Shown piece after piece: positions 1-6,482 of a stretch of DNA of 47,500 bases. Source of the stretch: an uncultured Gammaproteobacteria bacterium (lineage in GTDB: Bacteria > Pseudomonadota > Gammaproteobacteria > UBA6429 > Thiohalophilaceae); NCBI GenBank assembly GCA_913064945.1, contig CAJYAN010000004.1, positions 1 through 47,500 of the forward strand, in the 5' to 3' direction. The translations under genes were made by a program, and so were the position numbers. The notes under the pieces are model-generated. The model saw only the letters and a list, made by a program, of their open reading frames with translations, ran no database searches and had not been told where the DNA came from. Numbering within the stretch: position 1 is the stretch's first letter; each line of letters starts with the position of its first letter.

Positions 1-43
1 CGATACCGCAGTAATATGAATGCTGTTTAGTGTAGAATTTCAT
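1..43 (-). CDS. IS110/IS1111-type transposase, N-terminal 14 codons only
   Basis: Only the first 14 codons lie in the window, reading leftwards off the edge: MKFYTKQHSYYCGI. This opening matches my recollection of IS110-family (IS1111 subgroup) DEDD transposases, which continue with a GIDLH-type motif carrying the first catalytic aspartate, just past the edge. A strong AAGGAG (minus strand, 52-57) lies 8 nt before the ATG at 43. The identification rests on a short peptide plus its position against an attC site, a known target of the IS1111-attC subgroup. Confidence 0.65.
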   Translation of the reverse strand, partial: MKFYTKQHSYYCGI

Positions 44-119
44 TGAGCTTTCTCCTTTTGGGTTTCGTCGCCTTCCAGTTTAGTCAATAACGACTAAGCT
101 GGAGGGAGAAGGCTCAATG
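41..119 (-). promoter_or_regulatory. Inverted repeat able to sequester the transposase ribosome-binding site and start codon
   Basis: On the minus strand the sequence 119-105 is complementary to 55-41 at 14 of 15 positions. The latter contains the AGGAG ribosome-binding site and the ATG. A transcript entering from outside the element would fold over the start site, whereas one starting inside the repeat would not. Blocking read-through transcripts this way is established for IS10 and IS50; applying it here is inference from base pairing. Confidence 0.5.
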
Positions 120-120
120 A

Positions 121-217
121 GTATCAAGCTGTTCAAATCGGACATCCAAAAGCGTCGCAAAATTTGCATACGCAAATTTTTCGCCACTTTTAGCTGCCGC
201 TTAACGATACGTTATGT
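121..217 (+). other. attC site 1 (5' end disturbed by the IS)
   Basis: The 3' half is typical: GCCGCTTAAC near 197-206 and the core GTTATGT at 211-217. The central hairpin pairs AAAATTTGC with GCAAATTTT around 158-181. The 5' half keeps TTCAAATCGGAC near 132-143, but the expected ACATAAC core is replaced by a degenerate GTATCAAG immediately beside the IS end. The gene this attC belongs to would lie left of the window. Confidence 0.7.
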
Positions 218-256
218 GTTAAAGATTTAAATCTAAAAGTTGAAGGGTTATTACAA

Positions 257-1012
257 ATGACAACAGAATCAACAGACGCCGCACAAGAAGCTATTAATTT
301 ATTTACCGGCTTCACAATAAGTGACATTCTAATGGTGTGTGCTGTTTTGCTTGCACCTTTAATTGCAGTACAAGTTGACAAATATTTAGAGAAAAAACGA
401 AATAAAAAAGAACGAAAGTTAAATGTGTTTAAAACCCTAATGGCCACTAGAGGCAAAGCACTAGACCCCCGCCACGTGGAAGGTCTTAATATGATAGATT
501 TGGAATTTGTCGGAGATAAGTCTGTAACTGATGCATGGAAGGCTTATCTCGATCACTTAGTAAATATGCCTAAATATCCCACTACTGAGGGAAAAAACGA
601 AGATGAAAAGAAAGCAGATAAGTCGTTGTATGATTCTCAGATGTCAACCTGGGGAAATGCAAGAGAAAATCATTTAGCAGATTTATTATTCAGCATGGGT
701 AATTCACTAGGCTACAAATTTGATAAAACACATATTAAGCGCTCCATATATTCACCACAGGGTCATGCGGATATTGAAAATGAGCAGCAATTTCTTAGGA
801 AGGCATTAATAGAACTACTAATGGGTCGCCTTACCTTACCAGTCGAGACAATAACAAATCCACTTTCCGAAGAAGCCTTGAAAGCTCGTGAAGAAGAGCA
901 AGCCGAACAAAAACTAATCAGAGAGCTCCTTATTAAACATTATAAGGGTGAAATCGCTGCTTCAGTAAGAATAGTTGATGATCGTAAAGAATATGTGCAA
1001 CCTACTGAATAA
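257..1012 (+). CDS. Cassette-encoded one-TM protein, probable DUF6680
   Basis: 251 residues. A single hydrophobic segment at about residues 21-40 is followed by a basic stretch (DKYLEKKRNKKERK), then a soluble domain containing MATRGKALDPRHVEGLN, which I associate with the DUF6680 family. The C-terminal third is charged and probably helical (SEEALKAREEEQAEQKLI). Topology suggests a short periplasmic N-terminus and a cytoplasmic body. The gene begins 40 nt after the R' core of attC 1 and is A+T-rich with many A-ending codons, unlike the core genes to its right. Function is unknown; the family name is from memory. Confidence 0.8.
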   Translation: MTTESTDAAQEAINLFTGFTISDILMVCAVLLAPLIAVQVDKYLEKKRNKKERKLNVFKTLMATRGKALDPRHVEGLNMIDLEFVGDKSVTDAWKAYLDHLVNMPKYPTTEGKNEDEKKADKSLYDSQMSTWGNARENHLADLLFSMGNSLGYKFDKTHIKRSIYSPQGHADIENEQQFLRKALIELLMGRLTLPVETITNPLSEEALKAREEEQAEQKLIRELLIKHYKGEIAASVRIVDDRKEYVQPTE

Positions 1013-1028
1013 ATAAAAAAAATAAAAC

Positions 1029-1099
1029 ACATAACACACAACAAATCGTTAAAAAATGATCACCAACAAACGTCGACTTTTTAGTTCGACATTATTTGT
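1029..1099 (+). other. Degenerate attC-like site 2
   Basis: The left core ACATAAC (1029-1035) is perfect and is followed by ACAACAAATCGTT. A central hairpin pairs GTCGA with TCGAC around 1072-1090. The right end reads ATTATTTGT instead of a GTTRRRY core, so the site is probably impaired in recombination. Confidence 0.45.
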
Positions 1100-1113
1100 A
1101 AAAAGGTAATTAT

Positions 1114-1389
1114 ATGATTAAAGCAAATGTTAAATTTTACGGCAAAGAAACAGATCAATTCGGCATGCCAAAACCATACAATAGTTATCTTGTTGTAGCA
1201 TCACCTTGGCAAATCAATAATTCTGGCGTTGCTACAGCAATGCCATTATCTGGTGATGCGCCTGCACCTAACCCTCCGCATAAATTATCTCAATCAGGCG
1301 GCCCTGAAAAAGCCTATGAGGATATGTTAGATATATTGAGAAATTTACCAGAGAATAAAGGGCTGCAAGAATTAATTGATAAAGAATAA
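1114..1389 (+). CDS. Hypothetical cassette protein, 91 aa
   Basis: A small soluble protein with no signal peptide or membrane segment. The N-terminal half looks like beta strands (IKANVKFYGKET, SYLVVASPW). The middle is rich in proline and glycine (GDAPAPNPPHKLSQSGGPE), and the end is a helix (YEDMLDILRNLPENKGLQELIDKE). An AAAGGT precedes the ATG. It ends 5 nt before the intact attC 3, as expected for a cassette gene. I recognise no family. Confidence 0.75.
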   Translation: MIKANVKFYGKETDQFGMPKPYNSYLVVASPWQINNSGVATAMPLSGDAPAPNPPHKLSQSGGPEKAYEDMLDILRNLPENKGLQELIDKE

Positions 1390-1394
1390 TAAAC

Positions 1395-1467
1395 ACATAA
1401 CAAATCGTTCGTGCGGGAATTTCACTACGCTGCGCTTCGTGAAATCCCCACAACTCAAACGTTATGT
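1395..1467 (+). other. attC site 3, intact
   Basis: ACATAAC (1395-1401) and GTTATGT (1461-1467) are perfect reverse complements. Inside, GGGAATTTCAC pairs with GTGAAATCCCC, the stem of a single-stranded folded attC. At 73 bp the length is typical. It is the best-preserved site in the array. Confidence 0.92.
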
Positions 1468-1474
1468 GTAAAAA

Positions 1475-2032
1475 ATGATGAAGCCAATAACAACAAAAAG
1501 GCTGATTTTAAGGAGCTGGAAATATAGTGATTATTTGCCGTTCTACAAAATCAACTCGGACCCAGATGTAATGGAGTTTTTTCCAGCACTTCTGAGTCAT
1601 GAAGAAAGTAATGAAATGGCAACAGAAATTCAGCGTCGAATAAATAAAAAAGGTTGGGGGTTTTGGGCTGTAGAAGAAAAGACATCTAAAATCTTTATTG
1701 GTTTTGTTGGTTTAAATCAGCCATCCTATGAATTGCCTTTTAATCCATGTGTTGAAATAGGTTGGCGCCTTTCAAGAAAGTTCTGGGGGTATGGCTATGC
1801 AACTGAAGCTGCAAATAGTGCCATGGAATATGCTTTTGACATTTTATCGTTAAACGAAGTAGTCGCATTTACACCGGTGAGTAATAAACGATCACAGGCT
1901 GTCATGGAGCGCCTTGGCATGACTAACGCACGTAAAAACTTTAATCATCCCAAAATCCCGAATAACAGCGCGCTAAAAGAACATGTTTTATATAAAATTA
2001 CACGAGAGCAATGGCAATCATCAAACACATAA
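1475..2032 (+). CDS. GNAT N-acetyltransferase (RimJ/RimL type), cassette-borne
   Basis: 185 residues. The N-terminus TTKRLILRSWKYSDY is the usual opening of the RimJ/RimL-like branch. The acetyl-CoA-binding motif A lies at about residues 94-115 (VEIGWRLSRKFWGYGYATEA), and the C-terminal NKRSQAVMERLGM motif at about 137-149. Relatives acetylate ribosomal protein N-termini, antibiotics or small amines; the substrate cannot be read from sequence. The start is 8 nt after the attC 3 core, so the ribosome-binding site is poor. ATG at 1478 is an alternative start. Confidence 0.88.
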   Translation: MMKPITTKRLILRSWKYSDYLPFYKINSDPDVMEFFPALLSHEESNEMATEIQRRINKKGWGFWAVEEKTSKIFIGFVGLNQPSYELPFNPCVEIGWRLSRKFWGYGYATEAANSAMEYAFDILSLNEVVAFTPVSNKRSQAVMERLGMTNARKNFNHPKIPNNSALKEHVLYKITREQWQSSNT

Positions 2033-2077
2033 CAAAGCAAATTAACTCGGACTGTGTGTTCCACAGGTCGGATGTGC
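2027..2077 (+). other. Degenerate attC-like site 4
   Basis: The left core ACATAAC (2027-2033) is perfect and overlaps the GNAT stop codon. A short hairpin (GACTGTG with CACAGGTC, 2049-2069) follows. The right end is GGATGTG where a GTTATGT core is expected, and the site is only about 51 bp long, so it may be inactive. Confidence 0.5.
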
Positions 2078-2090
2078 AAAAGAGGAATAA

Positions 2091-2513
2091 ATGAAAGATA
2101 CATTACAACCAGGCATTAAGTACGAACATAAATTCATGGTTCCGCCATCTAAAACTGTCCCTTCTCTATATCCAGAGTCTGCAGAATTTGTAGTAATGCC
2201 AGAAGTATTCGCCACAGGTTTTCTTGTTGGCTTTCTGGAATGGAGTTGCATTAAAGCTATCAATCCGTATCTTGATTGGCCAAACGAACAAACAGTGGGT
2301 ACACACATTGATGTCAGTCACGATGCAGCAACACCACCCGGTTTAGAGGTCACTGCGACTGTTGAGTTAATCGAAGTTGAAGGAAGAAAGCTTGTATTCA
2401 CAGTCGAAGCCCACGATGGGATTGATCTTATTTCAAAAGGACGCCACGAACGTTTCGTTATCAATAAAGAGAAATTTGATGCCAAAGTTAATGAAAAGAA
2501 AAATAGCGCATAA
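2091..2513 (+). CDS. Hotdog-fold acyl-CoA thioesterase, fluoroacetyl-CoA thioesterase (FlK)-like
   Basis: 140 residues, a single hotdog domain. The motifs VFATGFLVGFLEW (39-51) and GTHIDVSHDAATPPG (70-84) match the FlK family. The FlK catalytic residues Thr42, Glu50 and His76 correspond to T42, E50 and H77 here. FlK hydrolyses fluoroacetyl-CoA in Streptomyces cattleya, but most relatives have unknown acyl-CoA substrates. An AGAGGAA sits ahead of the ATG. It is a cassette gene between attC-like site 4 and attC 5. Family assignment is fairly sure; specificity is not. Confidence 0.82.
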   Translation: MKDTLQPGIKYEHKFMVPPSKTVPSLYPESAEFVVMPEVFATGFLVGFLEWSCIKAINPYLDWPNEQTVGTHIDVSHDAATPPGLEVTATVELIEVEGRKLVFTVEAHDGIDLISKGRHERFVINKEKFDAKVNEKKNSA

Positions 2514-2569
2514 CAAATCGCTCGTGTGGGACGCAGCGCACTATCGCACTTGTTACGCAAACGTTGGGG
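2508..2569 (+). other. attC site 5
   Basis: The left core GCATAAC (2508-2514) overlaps the thioesterase stop codon. The right core is GTTGGGG (2563-2569). The stem pairs GCAGCGC- and CGTGTGGGA-type elements with the right half imperfectly. At 62 bp it is within the usual size range. Confidence 0.75.
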
Positions 2570-2572
2570 GTT

Positions 2573-2845
2573 TTACAATTGATCGTAGTGACCGCCAATA
2601 GCAAATATGTAAATGTAGTCTTTCTCGTATTTATATATAACGCGGTCTTTCTGGCTTATGCGGCGAGACCATAAAGCCGAGAGGTTATGTTTTAATGGTT
2701 CAGGTTTTCCCGTACCCATACGTGGATTATCGCGGAGCATCTCTTTTAACACTCGGCAAAACGCCTTGTGCATTTTCTTGTCTTTTTGCCTAAGTTCTTC
2801 GTAGGCTGCCCATGTATTACCTTCAAATACCAGTGATCTCATCAA
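2573..2845 (-). CDS. yoeB: YoeB/Txe-family mRNA interferase toxin
   Basis: 90 residues, close to E. coli YoeB (84). The diagnostic GKPEPLKHNLS (46-56), WSRRI (59-63), DRVIY (67-71) and terminal GHYDQL are present, giving E49, R68, H86 and Y87 as equivalents of the catalytic E46, R65, H83 and Y84. YoeB cleaves mRNA in the ribosomal A site. The gene overlaps the antitoxin by 23 nt and ends 4 nt from attC 5, so the pair fills its cassette. It reads against the array. Confidence 0.9.
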   Translation of the reverse strand: MMRSLVFEGNTWAAYEELRQKDKKMHKAFCRVLKEMLRDNPRMGTGKPEPLKHNLSALWSRRISQKDRVIYKYEKDYIYIFAIGGHYDQL

Positions 2846-3104
2846 GCTCCCCAGCGGTAGGTTTATAGCCCTTATTCTTTTGATGGGTAGCTACAGAAAC
2901 AGCAATTTTCTTCATCAAATCAGTATTTTGCAATACATAAAGAGTTTCTTGCTCACGCTCCCAGTCATCTGCACTTAAAACCACAAAATCCTCCCCAGTT
3001 CTGCGAGTCACTTTAAGTGGCATATGTTTTGTAACTACTTGTTCTACATGGATATTCAGGTTGTCTCTAAATTTGTTAACACTAACACTGTCCATTATGG
3101 CCAC
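2823..3104 (-). CDS. yefM: YefM/Phd-family antitoxin
   Basis: 93 residues. The N-terminal Phd/YefM DNA-binding fold is seen in VSVNKFRDNLNIHVEQV and VTRRTGEDFVVLSADDWE. The C-terminal acidic tail (YKPTAGELDEITGI) would wrap the toxin. It precedes and overlaps the toxin gene, the usual order. A perfect 6-5-6 palindrome lies 10 nt upstream of the start and is the likely autoregulatory operator. Paired with the YoeB-like gene, the function is secure. Confidence 0.88.
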   Translation of the reverse strand: MAIMDSVSVNKFRDNLNIHVEQVVTKHMPLKVTRRTGEDFVVLSADDWEREQETLYVLQNTDLMKKIAVSVATHQKNKGYKPTAGELDEITGI

Positions 3105-3113
3105 CTTGTTTAT

Positions 3114-3130
3114 GTACGGTTATGCCGTAC
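3114..3130 (-). promoter_or_regulatory. Probable YefM operator
   Basis: GTACGG (3114-3119), a 5-nt spacer and CCGTAC (3125-3130) form a perfect palindrome just upstream of the antitoxin start. YefM-YoeB complexes bind palindromes with TGTACA-like cores, and this site has TGTAC/GTACG at both ends. Assignment is by position and symmetry. Confidence 0.6.
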
Positions 3131-3145
3131 GTGTTAATAATAAAC

Positions 3146-3203
3146 CCCTAACAAATCAATCAAGCAGCCGCAAACTACGCGCTGCTTATTTCAAACGTTG
3201 AAT
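3146..3203 (+). other. attC site 6, last of the array
   Basis: The left end is CCCTAAC (3146-3152) and the right core GTTGAAT (3197-3203), a full GTTRRRY match. AAGCAGC pairs with GCTGCTT across an 11-base loop. It is 58 bp, the minimal attC size, and closes the array. Confidence 0.82.
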
Positions 3204-3290
3204 GTCCGCTCTTCTGCGGGATTAAAGCGAGATCATATGACCGTCTTTGGCCGATTGCAGGCATTGATTACATATCGCTAACGATCAAAA

Positions 3291-4184
3291 TCAACCAGAA
3301 TTTGTCCTGGCCGCTTGCCGCAATTCTTCCGCCAATTGCCGCGTTGCCGGTCCACTGTTTTCATTACCGAAAATCAAATACAGGGTAGCAATGTAGTGTG
3401 CGCCGGTTTCGATTGCTAACGGCTTGAGTCTGCCCTGCTGCAAAGCTGACTCAATATGCTGTTTTGGCAACCAGCCAAAACCTAACCCTTCTTCAATGGC
3501 ATGCACGGCGGTTTCGATGGACGTTACGGTCCAGCGGTGTTCGCTGTCGAGCCAGCCGACGTCCTGTCGGTGGTGGATGCCGGAGTCGCGGATGACCACC
3601 TGCATGCTGTTACGCAGGTCGTGCAGGGTGAGGGGGGCGTTGAGTTGATGCAGGGGATGGTTGGGGTGGGCGACGGCGAGGAAATCCACGTCCATCAACT
3701 TGTCACCGAGAAAGCCCCTGGGGGTTTGCGCGGCAATGGCGAGGTCGGCCTCGCCAGCGTTTAACAAATCATCGGCTCCGGAGAGAATGACCTCTCGCAG
3801 CTGCACGCGGGTGCCCTGATTATGATTGGCAAAGTTTTTCAGTGCCTTGAATAACACCGCACGAGGCAGGGCGGCATCGACCACTAACTGGATCTCGGCC
3901 TCGCGCCCGCTCTGGAGGTGGTGGGCCAGGTCCTCCAGCTCACCCGATTCGAGCAACAACTGTCGCGCCCGCTGTAACAGGACTTTACCGGCTTCGTTTA
4001 GCTCGGCCTTGCGGCCGTTCATGTGCAACAGTGGCAGGCCCAGTTGTTCCTGTAGCCTGGCAATGGTGTAACTTACCGAGGACTGGCTGCGATGCAGGAC
4101 TTTGGCGGCCTGGGCGAAACCGCCGTGTTCGACCACGGCAAGTAAGGTACGCCACTGCTCCAGGCTGACTCGGGAATTTCTCAT
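3291..4184 (-). CDS. LysR-family regulator, YhaJ-like
   Basis: 297 residues. A winged helix-turn-helix occupies residues 5-62 (FAQAAKVLHRSQSSVSYTIARLQEQLG) and is followed by a LysR substrate-binding domain. The gene is divergent from doxX, a GST-family quinone reductase and a pirin. E. coli has the same gene set (yhaJ, yqjF, yqjG, yhaK), where YhaJ activates yqjF in response to nitroaromatic or quinone-like compounds. By analogy it probably activates the divergent operon. Which ligand it senses is not visible. Confidence 0.85.
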   Translation of the reverse strand: MRNSRVSLEQWRTLLAVVEHGGFAQAAKVLHRSQSSVSYTIARLQEQLGLPLLHMNGRKAELNEAGKVLLQRARQLLLESGELEDLAHHLQSGREAEIQLVVDAALPRAVLFKALKNFANHNQGTRVQLREVILSGADDLLNAGEADLAIAAQTPRGFLGDKLMDVDFLAVAHPNHPLHQLNAPLTLHDLRNSMQVVIRDSGIHHRQDVGWLDSEHRWTVTSIETAVHAIEEGLGFGWLPKQHIESALQQGRLKPLAIETGAHYIATLYLIFGNENSGPATRQLAEELRQAARTNSG

Positions 4185-4202
4185 TTGGCAAAAATATCAA
4201 TA

Positions 4203-4261
4203 AATTCGATTCAATAAAACAAATATTTGCGCTTTTTTATCGAATTATTACGGCATATAGT
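4203..4261 (+). promoter_or_regulatory. Candidate LysR-regulated promoter of the doxX operon
   Basis: A perfect 8-bp inverted repeat, AATTCGAT (4203-4210) and ATCGAATT (4239-4246), lies in the divergent intergenic region. A TATAGT -10 (4256-4261) follows, with no real -35 (a T run at 4233-4238). A weak -35 overlapped by a symmetric site fits activator dependence. Both roles are inferred. Confidence 0.45.
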
Positions 4262-4301
4262 CTGTTCATCCTAAACACAACCACAAAAAAAGGAGTTAGC
4301 A

Positions 4302-4673
4302 ATGGATAAGTACTTACCGGTAGTTGGACGGCTGATGCTGGCACAGATCTTCCTGATTGCAGGGATTGGTAAAATCAGTGCCTATGCAGGTACACAGGGC
4401 TATATGGAAGCGATGGGTGTCCCCGGTGCACTGTTGCCGCTGGTGATTCTGACTGAAATTGGCGGTGGACTGGCGCTGGTCCTGGGTTGGCAGACGCGCT
4501 GGGCCTCGTTGGCGCTGGCGGCTTTTACCCTGTTAGCGGCTTTCCTGTTTCACCTTCATCTCAGTGACCAGATGCAATCGATTATGTTTATGAAAAATAT
4601 CAGCATTGCGGGTGGTCTGTTAGTGTTGGCGGCCTTTGGTGCCGGTGCGTGTAGCCTGGATAAACGTAAGTAA
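4302..4673 (+). CDS. yqjF: DoxX-family membrane protein (YqjF-like)
   Basis: 123 residues with four hydrophobic segments, the DoxX fold. The opening LPVVGRLMLAQIFLIAGIGKI and the motif ILTEIGGGLALVLGWQTRW are typical. A strong AAGGAG precedes the ATG. It is the first gene of an operon with the quinone reductase (gap 22 nt) and pirin. DoxX proteins are inner-membrane proteins tied to oxidative or thiol stress; the biochemical role of YqjF is unsettled. Confidence 0.88.
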   Translation: MDKYLPVVGRLMLAQIFLIAGIGKISAYAGTQGYMEAMGVPGALLPLVILTEIGGGLALVLGWQTRWASLALAAFTLLAAFLFHLHLSDQMQSIMFMKNISIAGGLLVLAAFGAGACSLDKRK

Positions 4674-4695
4674 ATCAATCAAAAAGGAGTCGCGT

Positions 4696-5679
4696 GTGAG
4701 TTTAGTTGTTAAAGGTGAGTTACGTACCGATTGGTTAGACGCCGAGACCGAGGCGGGTGAGTTTGTCCGCCAGGACTCGCAGTTCAGACACTGGCTGACG
4801 TCTGATGGTCGTGCCGGGCCGAGCGGCGAAGGTGGCTTTGCCGCCGAGCCGGGACGCTACCACCTTTATATTTCGTATGCCTGTCCCTGGGCCCACCGAA
4901 CGCTGATTTTTCGCAAGCTGAAAAAGCTCGAATCTCTGATCAGCGTCTCGGTGGTCAACCCTTACATGGGGCCGAAGGGCTGGTCATTTGCGGCTTATCC
5001 AGGTGCCACGGCGGATACGGTCAATAATGCCGAGCATATGTATCAAGTCTATCTACGGGCACAGCCGGATTACAGTGGTATCGTTACCGTGCCGGTGCTG
5101 TGGGATAAACAACGTCAGACCATCGTGAATAATGAATCATCAGAGATTATTCGCATGTTCAATTCGGCCTTTGCGGAGCATGCTGCGCCGAGTGTGGACT
5201 ACTATCCTGAGTCCTTGCGGGCGGAGATCGATACGATCAATGACTTTGTCTATAACAATGTCAACAACGGGGTCTATCGAGTTGGCTTTGCCACCACGCA
5301 GCAGGCCTATAACGAGGCCTTCGACCGCCTGTTTAGTGCGCTGGATCGCCTCGAGCATCTTCTGGCGAAACAGCGTTATCTGGTGGGTGAACAAATTACC
5401 GAAGCGGACTGGCGTCTGTTTACCACCCTGGTGCGTTTTGATGCCGTTTACGTGGGCCACTTCAAGTGTAATGCTCGACGGATGGTTGATTATCCTAATC
5501 TGCATAACTATTTACTGGAGCTGTATCAGGTGCCGGGCATTGGTGAAACAGTCAACATGGATCATATCAAGCAGCATTATTATACCAGCCACCCGGAGAT
5601 CAACCCGACGGGCATTGTCCCCAGGGGACCTGTATTAAATTTTGCCCAGCCGCATCATCGGGAGCGTTCTTATGATTGA
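4696..5679 (+). CDS. yqjG: Glutathionyl-hydroquinone reductase (Xi-class GST, YqjG-like)
   Basis: 327 residues, against 328 in E. coli YqjG. The catalytic C63-P-W-A-H motif falls at exactly the E. coli position. A thioredoxin-fold N-terminus and an all-helical C-terminus (from about residue 170) are evident. These enzymes use glutathione to reduce glutathionyl-hydroquinones to free hydroquinones. The start is GTG 4696, because AAGGAG at 4684-4689 is 6 nt upstream; a longer reading from 4636 would run inside doxX. The stop overlaps the pirin start by 8 nt. Confidence 0.92.
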   Translation: MSLVVKGELRTDWLDAETEAGEFVRQDSQFRHWLTSDGRAGPSGEGGFAAEPGRYHLYISYACPWAHRTLIFRKLKKLESLISVSVVNPYMGPKGWSFAAYPGATADTVNNAEHMYQVYLRAQPDYSGIVTVPVLWDKQRQTIVNNESSEIIRMFNSAFAEHAAPSVDYYPESLRAEIDTINDFVYNNVNNGVYRVGFATTQQAYNEAFDRLFSALDRLEHLLAKQRYLVGEQITEADWRLFTTLVRFDAVYVGHFKCNARRMVDYPNLHNYLLELYQVPGIGETVNMDHIKQHYYTSHPEINPTGIVPRGPVLNFAQPHHRERSYD

Positions 5680-6400
5680 GATTGTCGACGTCAGCCTGAC
5701 CAGTGAAGGCGATGGCGCGGAAGTAAAACGCCTCTTTCCGGTCTCTGTGCAGCGAATGAATTTTGACCCCTTTGTCCTGTGGGACCATTTTTTTATTCAG
5801 CCGGGCAATGGTTTCCCCACGCACCCGCATCGTGGTTTTGAAGCGATTACCTATTTATTCCAGGGTGCCATGGAACACAAGGACAATATGGGCAACTGCT
5901 CGACCGTCCTGCCGGGCGGGGCGCAGCGCTTTACGGCGGGCCGTGGCCTGGAACATTCGGAAATGCCTTCCGCCGACGGTATCACCAGTGGTATTCAGTT
6001 GTGGATTAACCTGCCCCAACGTCTCAAACAGATCGACGCGGCCTATCAACAGGTCGATGCCGTGGATGTACCTGTGACTGAAGACAATGGGGTGCGGATT
6101 CATCATATTGTCGGCCCGCAGGGCAAGGTGGAATTACGCACGCCAGTGATTTATCAGGACGTGGAAATTAACGCGGGGAGTCGCTTTGACGTTGACGTGC
6201 CAGACAATTTTCGTGGCCTGGTGTATGTGGTGGAGGGTGACCTCGAGCATGATGGCCAGCGGCTGATGGCAGGCAAGAGCCTGTTTTTTGCCGATATGGC
6301 ACAGATTTCATTAACGGCACGTAGTGATAGCCGTGTCATGCTCTGCATGGGCACACCCCATGGTGAGCCGATTCGGCAATATGGACCGTTTGTTGATTGA
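5672..6400 (+). CDS. yhaK: Pirin-family protein (YhaK-like)
   Basis: 242 residues, a bicupin. The N-terminal metal ligands of pirins are present as H51-P-H53 (THPHRGFEAITYL) and H95-S-E97 (GLEHSEMP). Some bacterial pirins are quercetin dioxygenases, and E. coli YhaK is an oxidation-sensitive marker; the activity here is unknown. The start is ATG 5672, overlapping the previous stop, with GGGAG about 9 nt upstream. It is the last gene of the doxX operon. Confidence 0.9.
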   Translation: MIEIVDVSLTSEGDGAEVKRLFPVSVQRMNFDPFVLWDHFFIQPGNGFPTHPHRGFEAITYLFQGAMEHKDNMGNCSTVLPGGAQRFTAGRGLEHSEMPSADGITSGIQLWINLPQRLKQIDAAYQQVDAVDVPVTEDNGVRIHHIVGPQGKVELRTPVIYQDVEINAGSRFDVDVPDNFRGLVYVVEGDLEHDGQRLMAGKSLFFADMAQISLTARSDSRVMLCMGTPHGEPIRQYGPFVD

Positions 6401-6482
6401 ACGGCGTTATATCAGGCTGGTCGCCTGAGAGACGATGGGCTAGAATCGCGGCCTTAGTCATTTAGACAACAGGTCGATTGTA

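Larger units (their letters stand above)
1..120 (-). mobile_element. Left end of an IS110/IS1111-family insertion sequence
   Basis: The visible part is the start of the transposase gene and a short upstream end of about 77 nt. The exact boundary with the attC site cannot be fixed; it lies near 105-121. The end contains an 11-bp hairpin (75-85 with 92-102) and an outer 15-bp inverted repeat (41-55 with 105-119, one mismatch). A short non-coding segment upstream of the gene fits the IS1111 group, whose long non-coding end with the bridge RNA lies downstream of the gene, here outside the window. Confidence 0.6.
121..3203 (+). mobile_element. Integron gene-cassette array (no integrase in view)
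   Basis: Small A+T-rich genes are each followed by an attC or attC-like site whose ends are ACATAAC/GCATAAC-like on the left and GTTATGT/GTTGAAT-like on the right. The sites share orientation, with R' on the right, so the integrase platform, if any, is to the left. Five cassettes are whole in the window. The right limit is the R' core of the last site (3197-3203), after which G+C-richer chromosomal genes begin. Whether this is a full integron or an integrase-less cluster cannot be told. Confidence 0.88.

Noticed and set aside
4636-4695. Twenty extra N-terminal codons for the hydroquinone reductase
   Set aside because: They lie inside doxX, and the AAGGAG at 4684-4689 points to GTG 4696, which also places the catalytic cysteine at position 63 as in E. 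coli.
5132-5638. Plus-strand open frame of 168 codons
   Set aside because: An out-of-frame shadow inside the glutathionyl-hydroquinone reductase gene, with a tryptophan/serine-rich unnatural composition.
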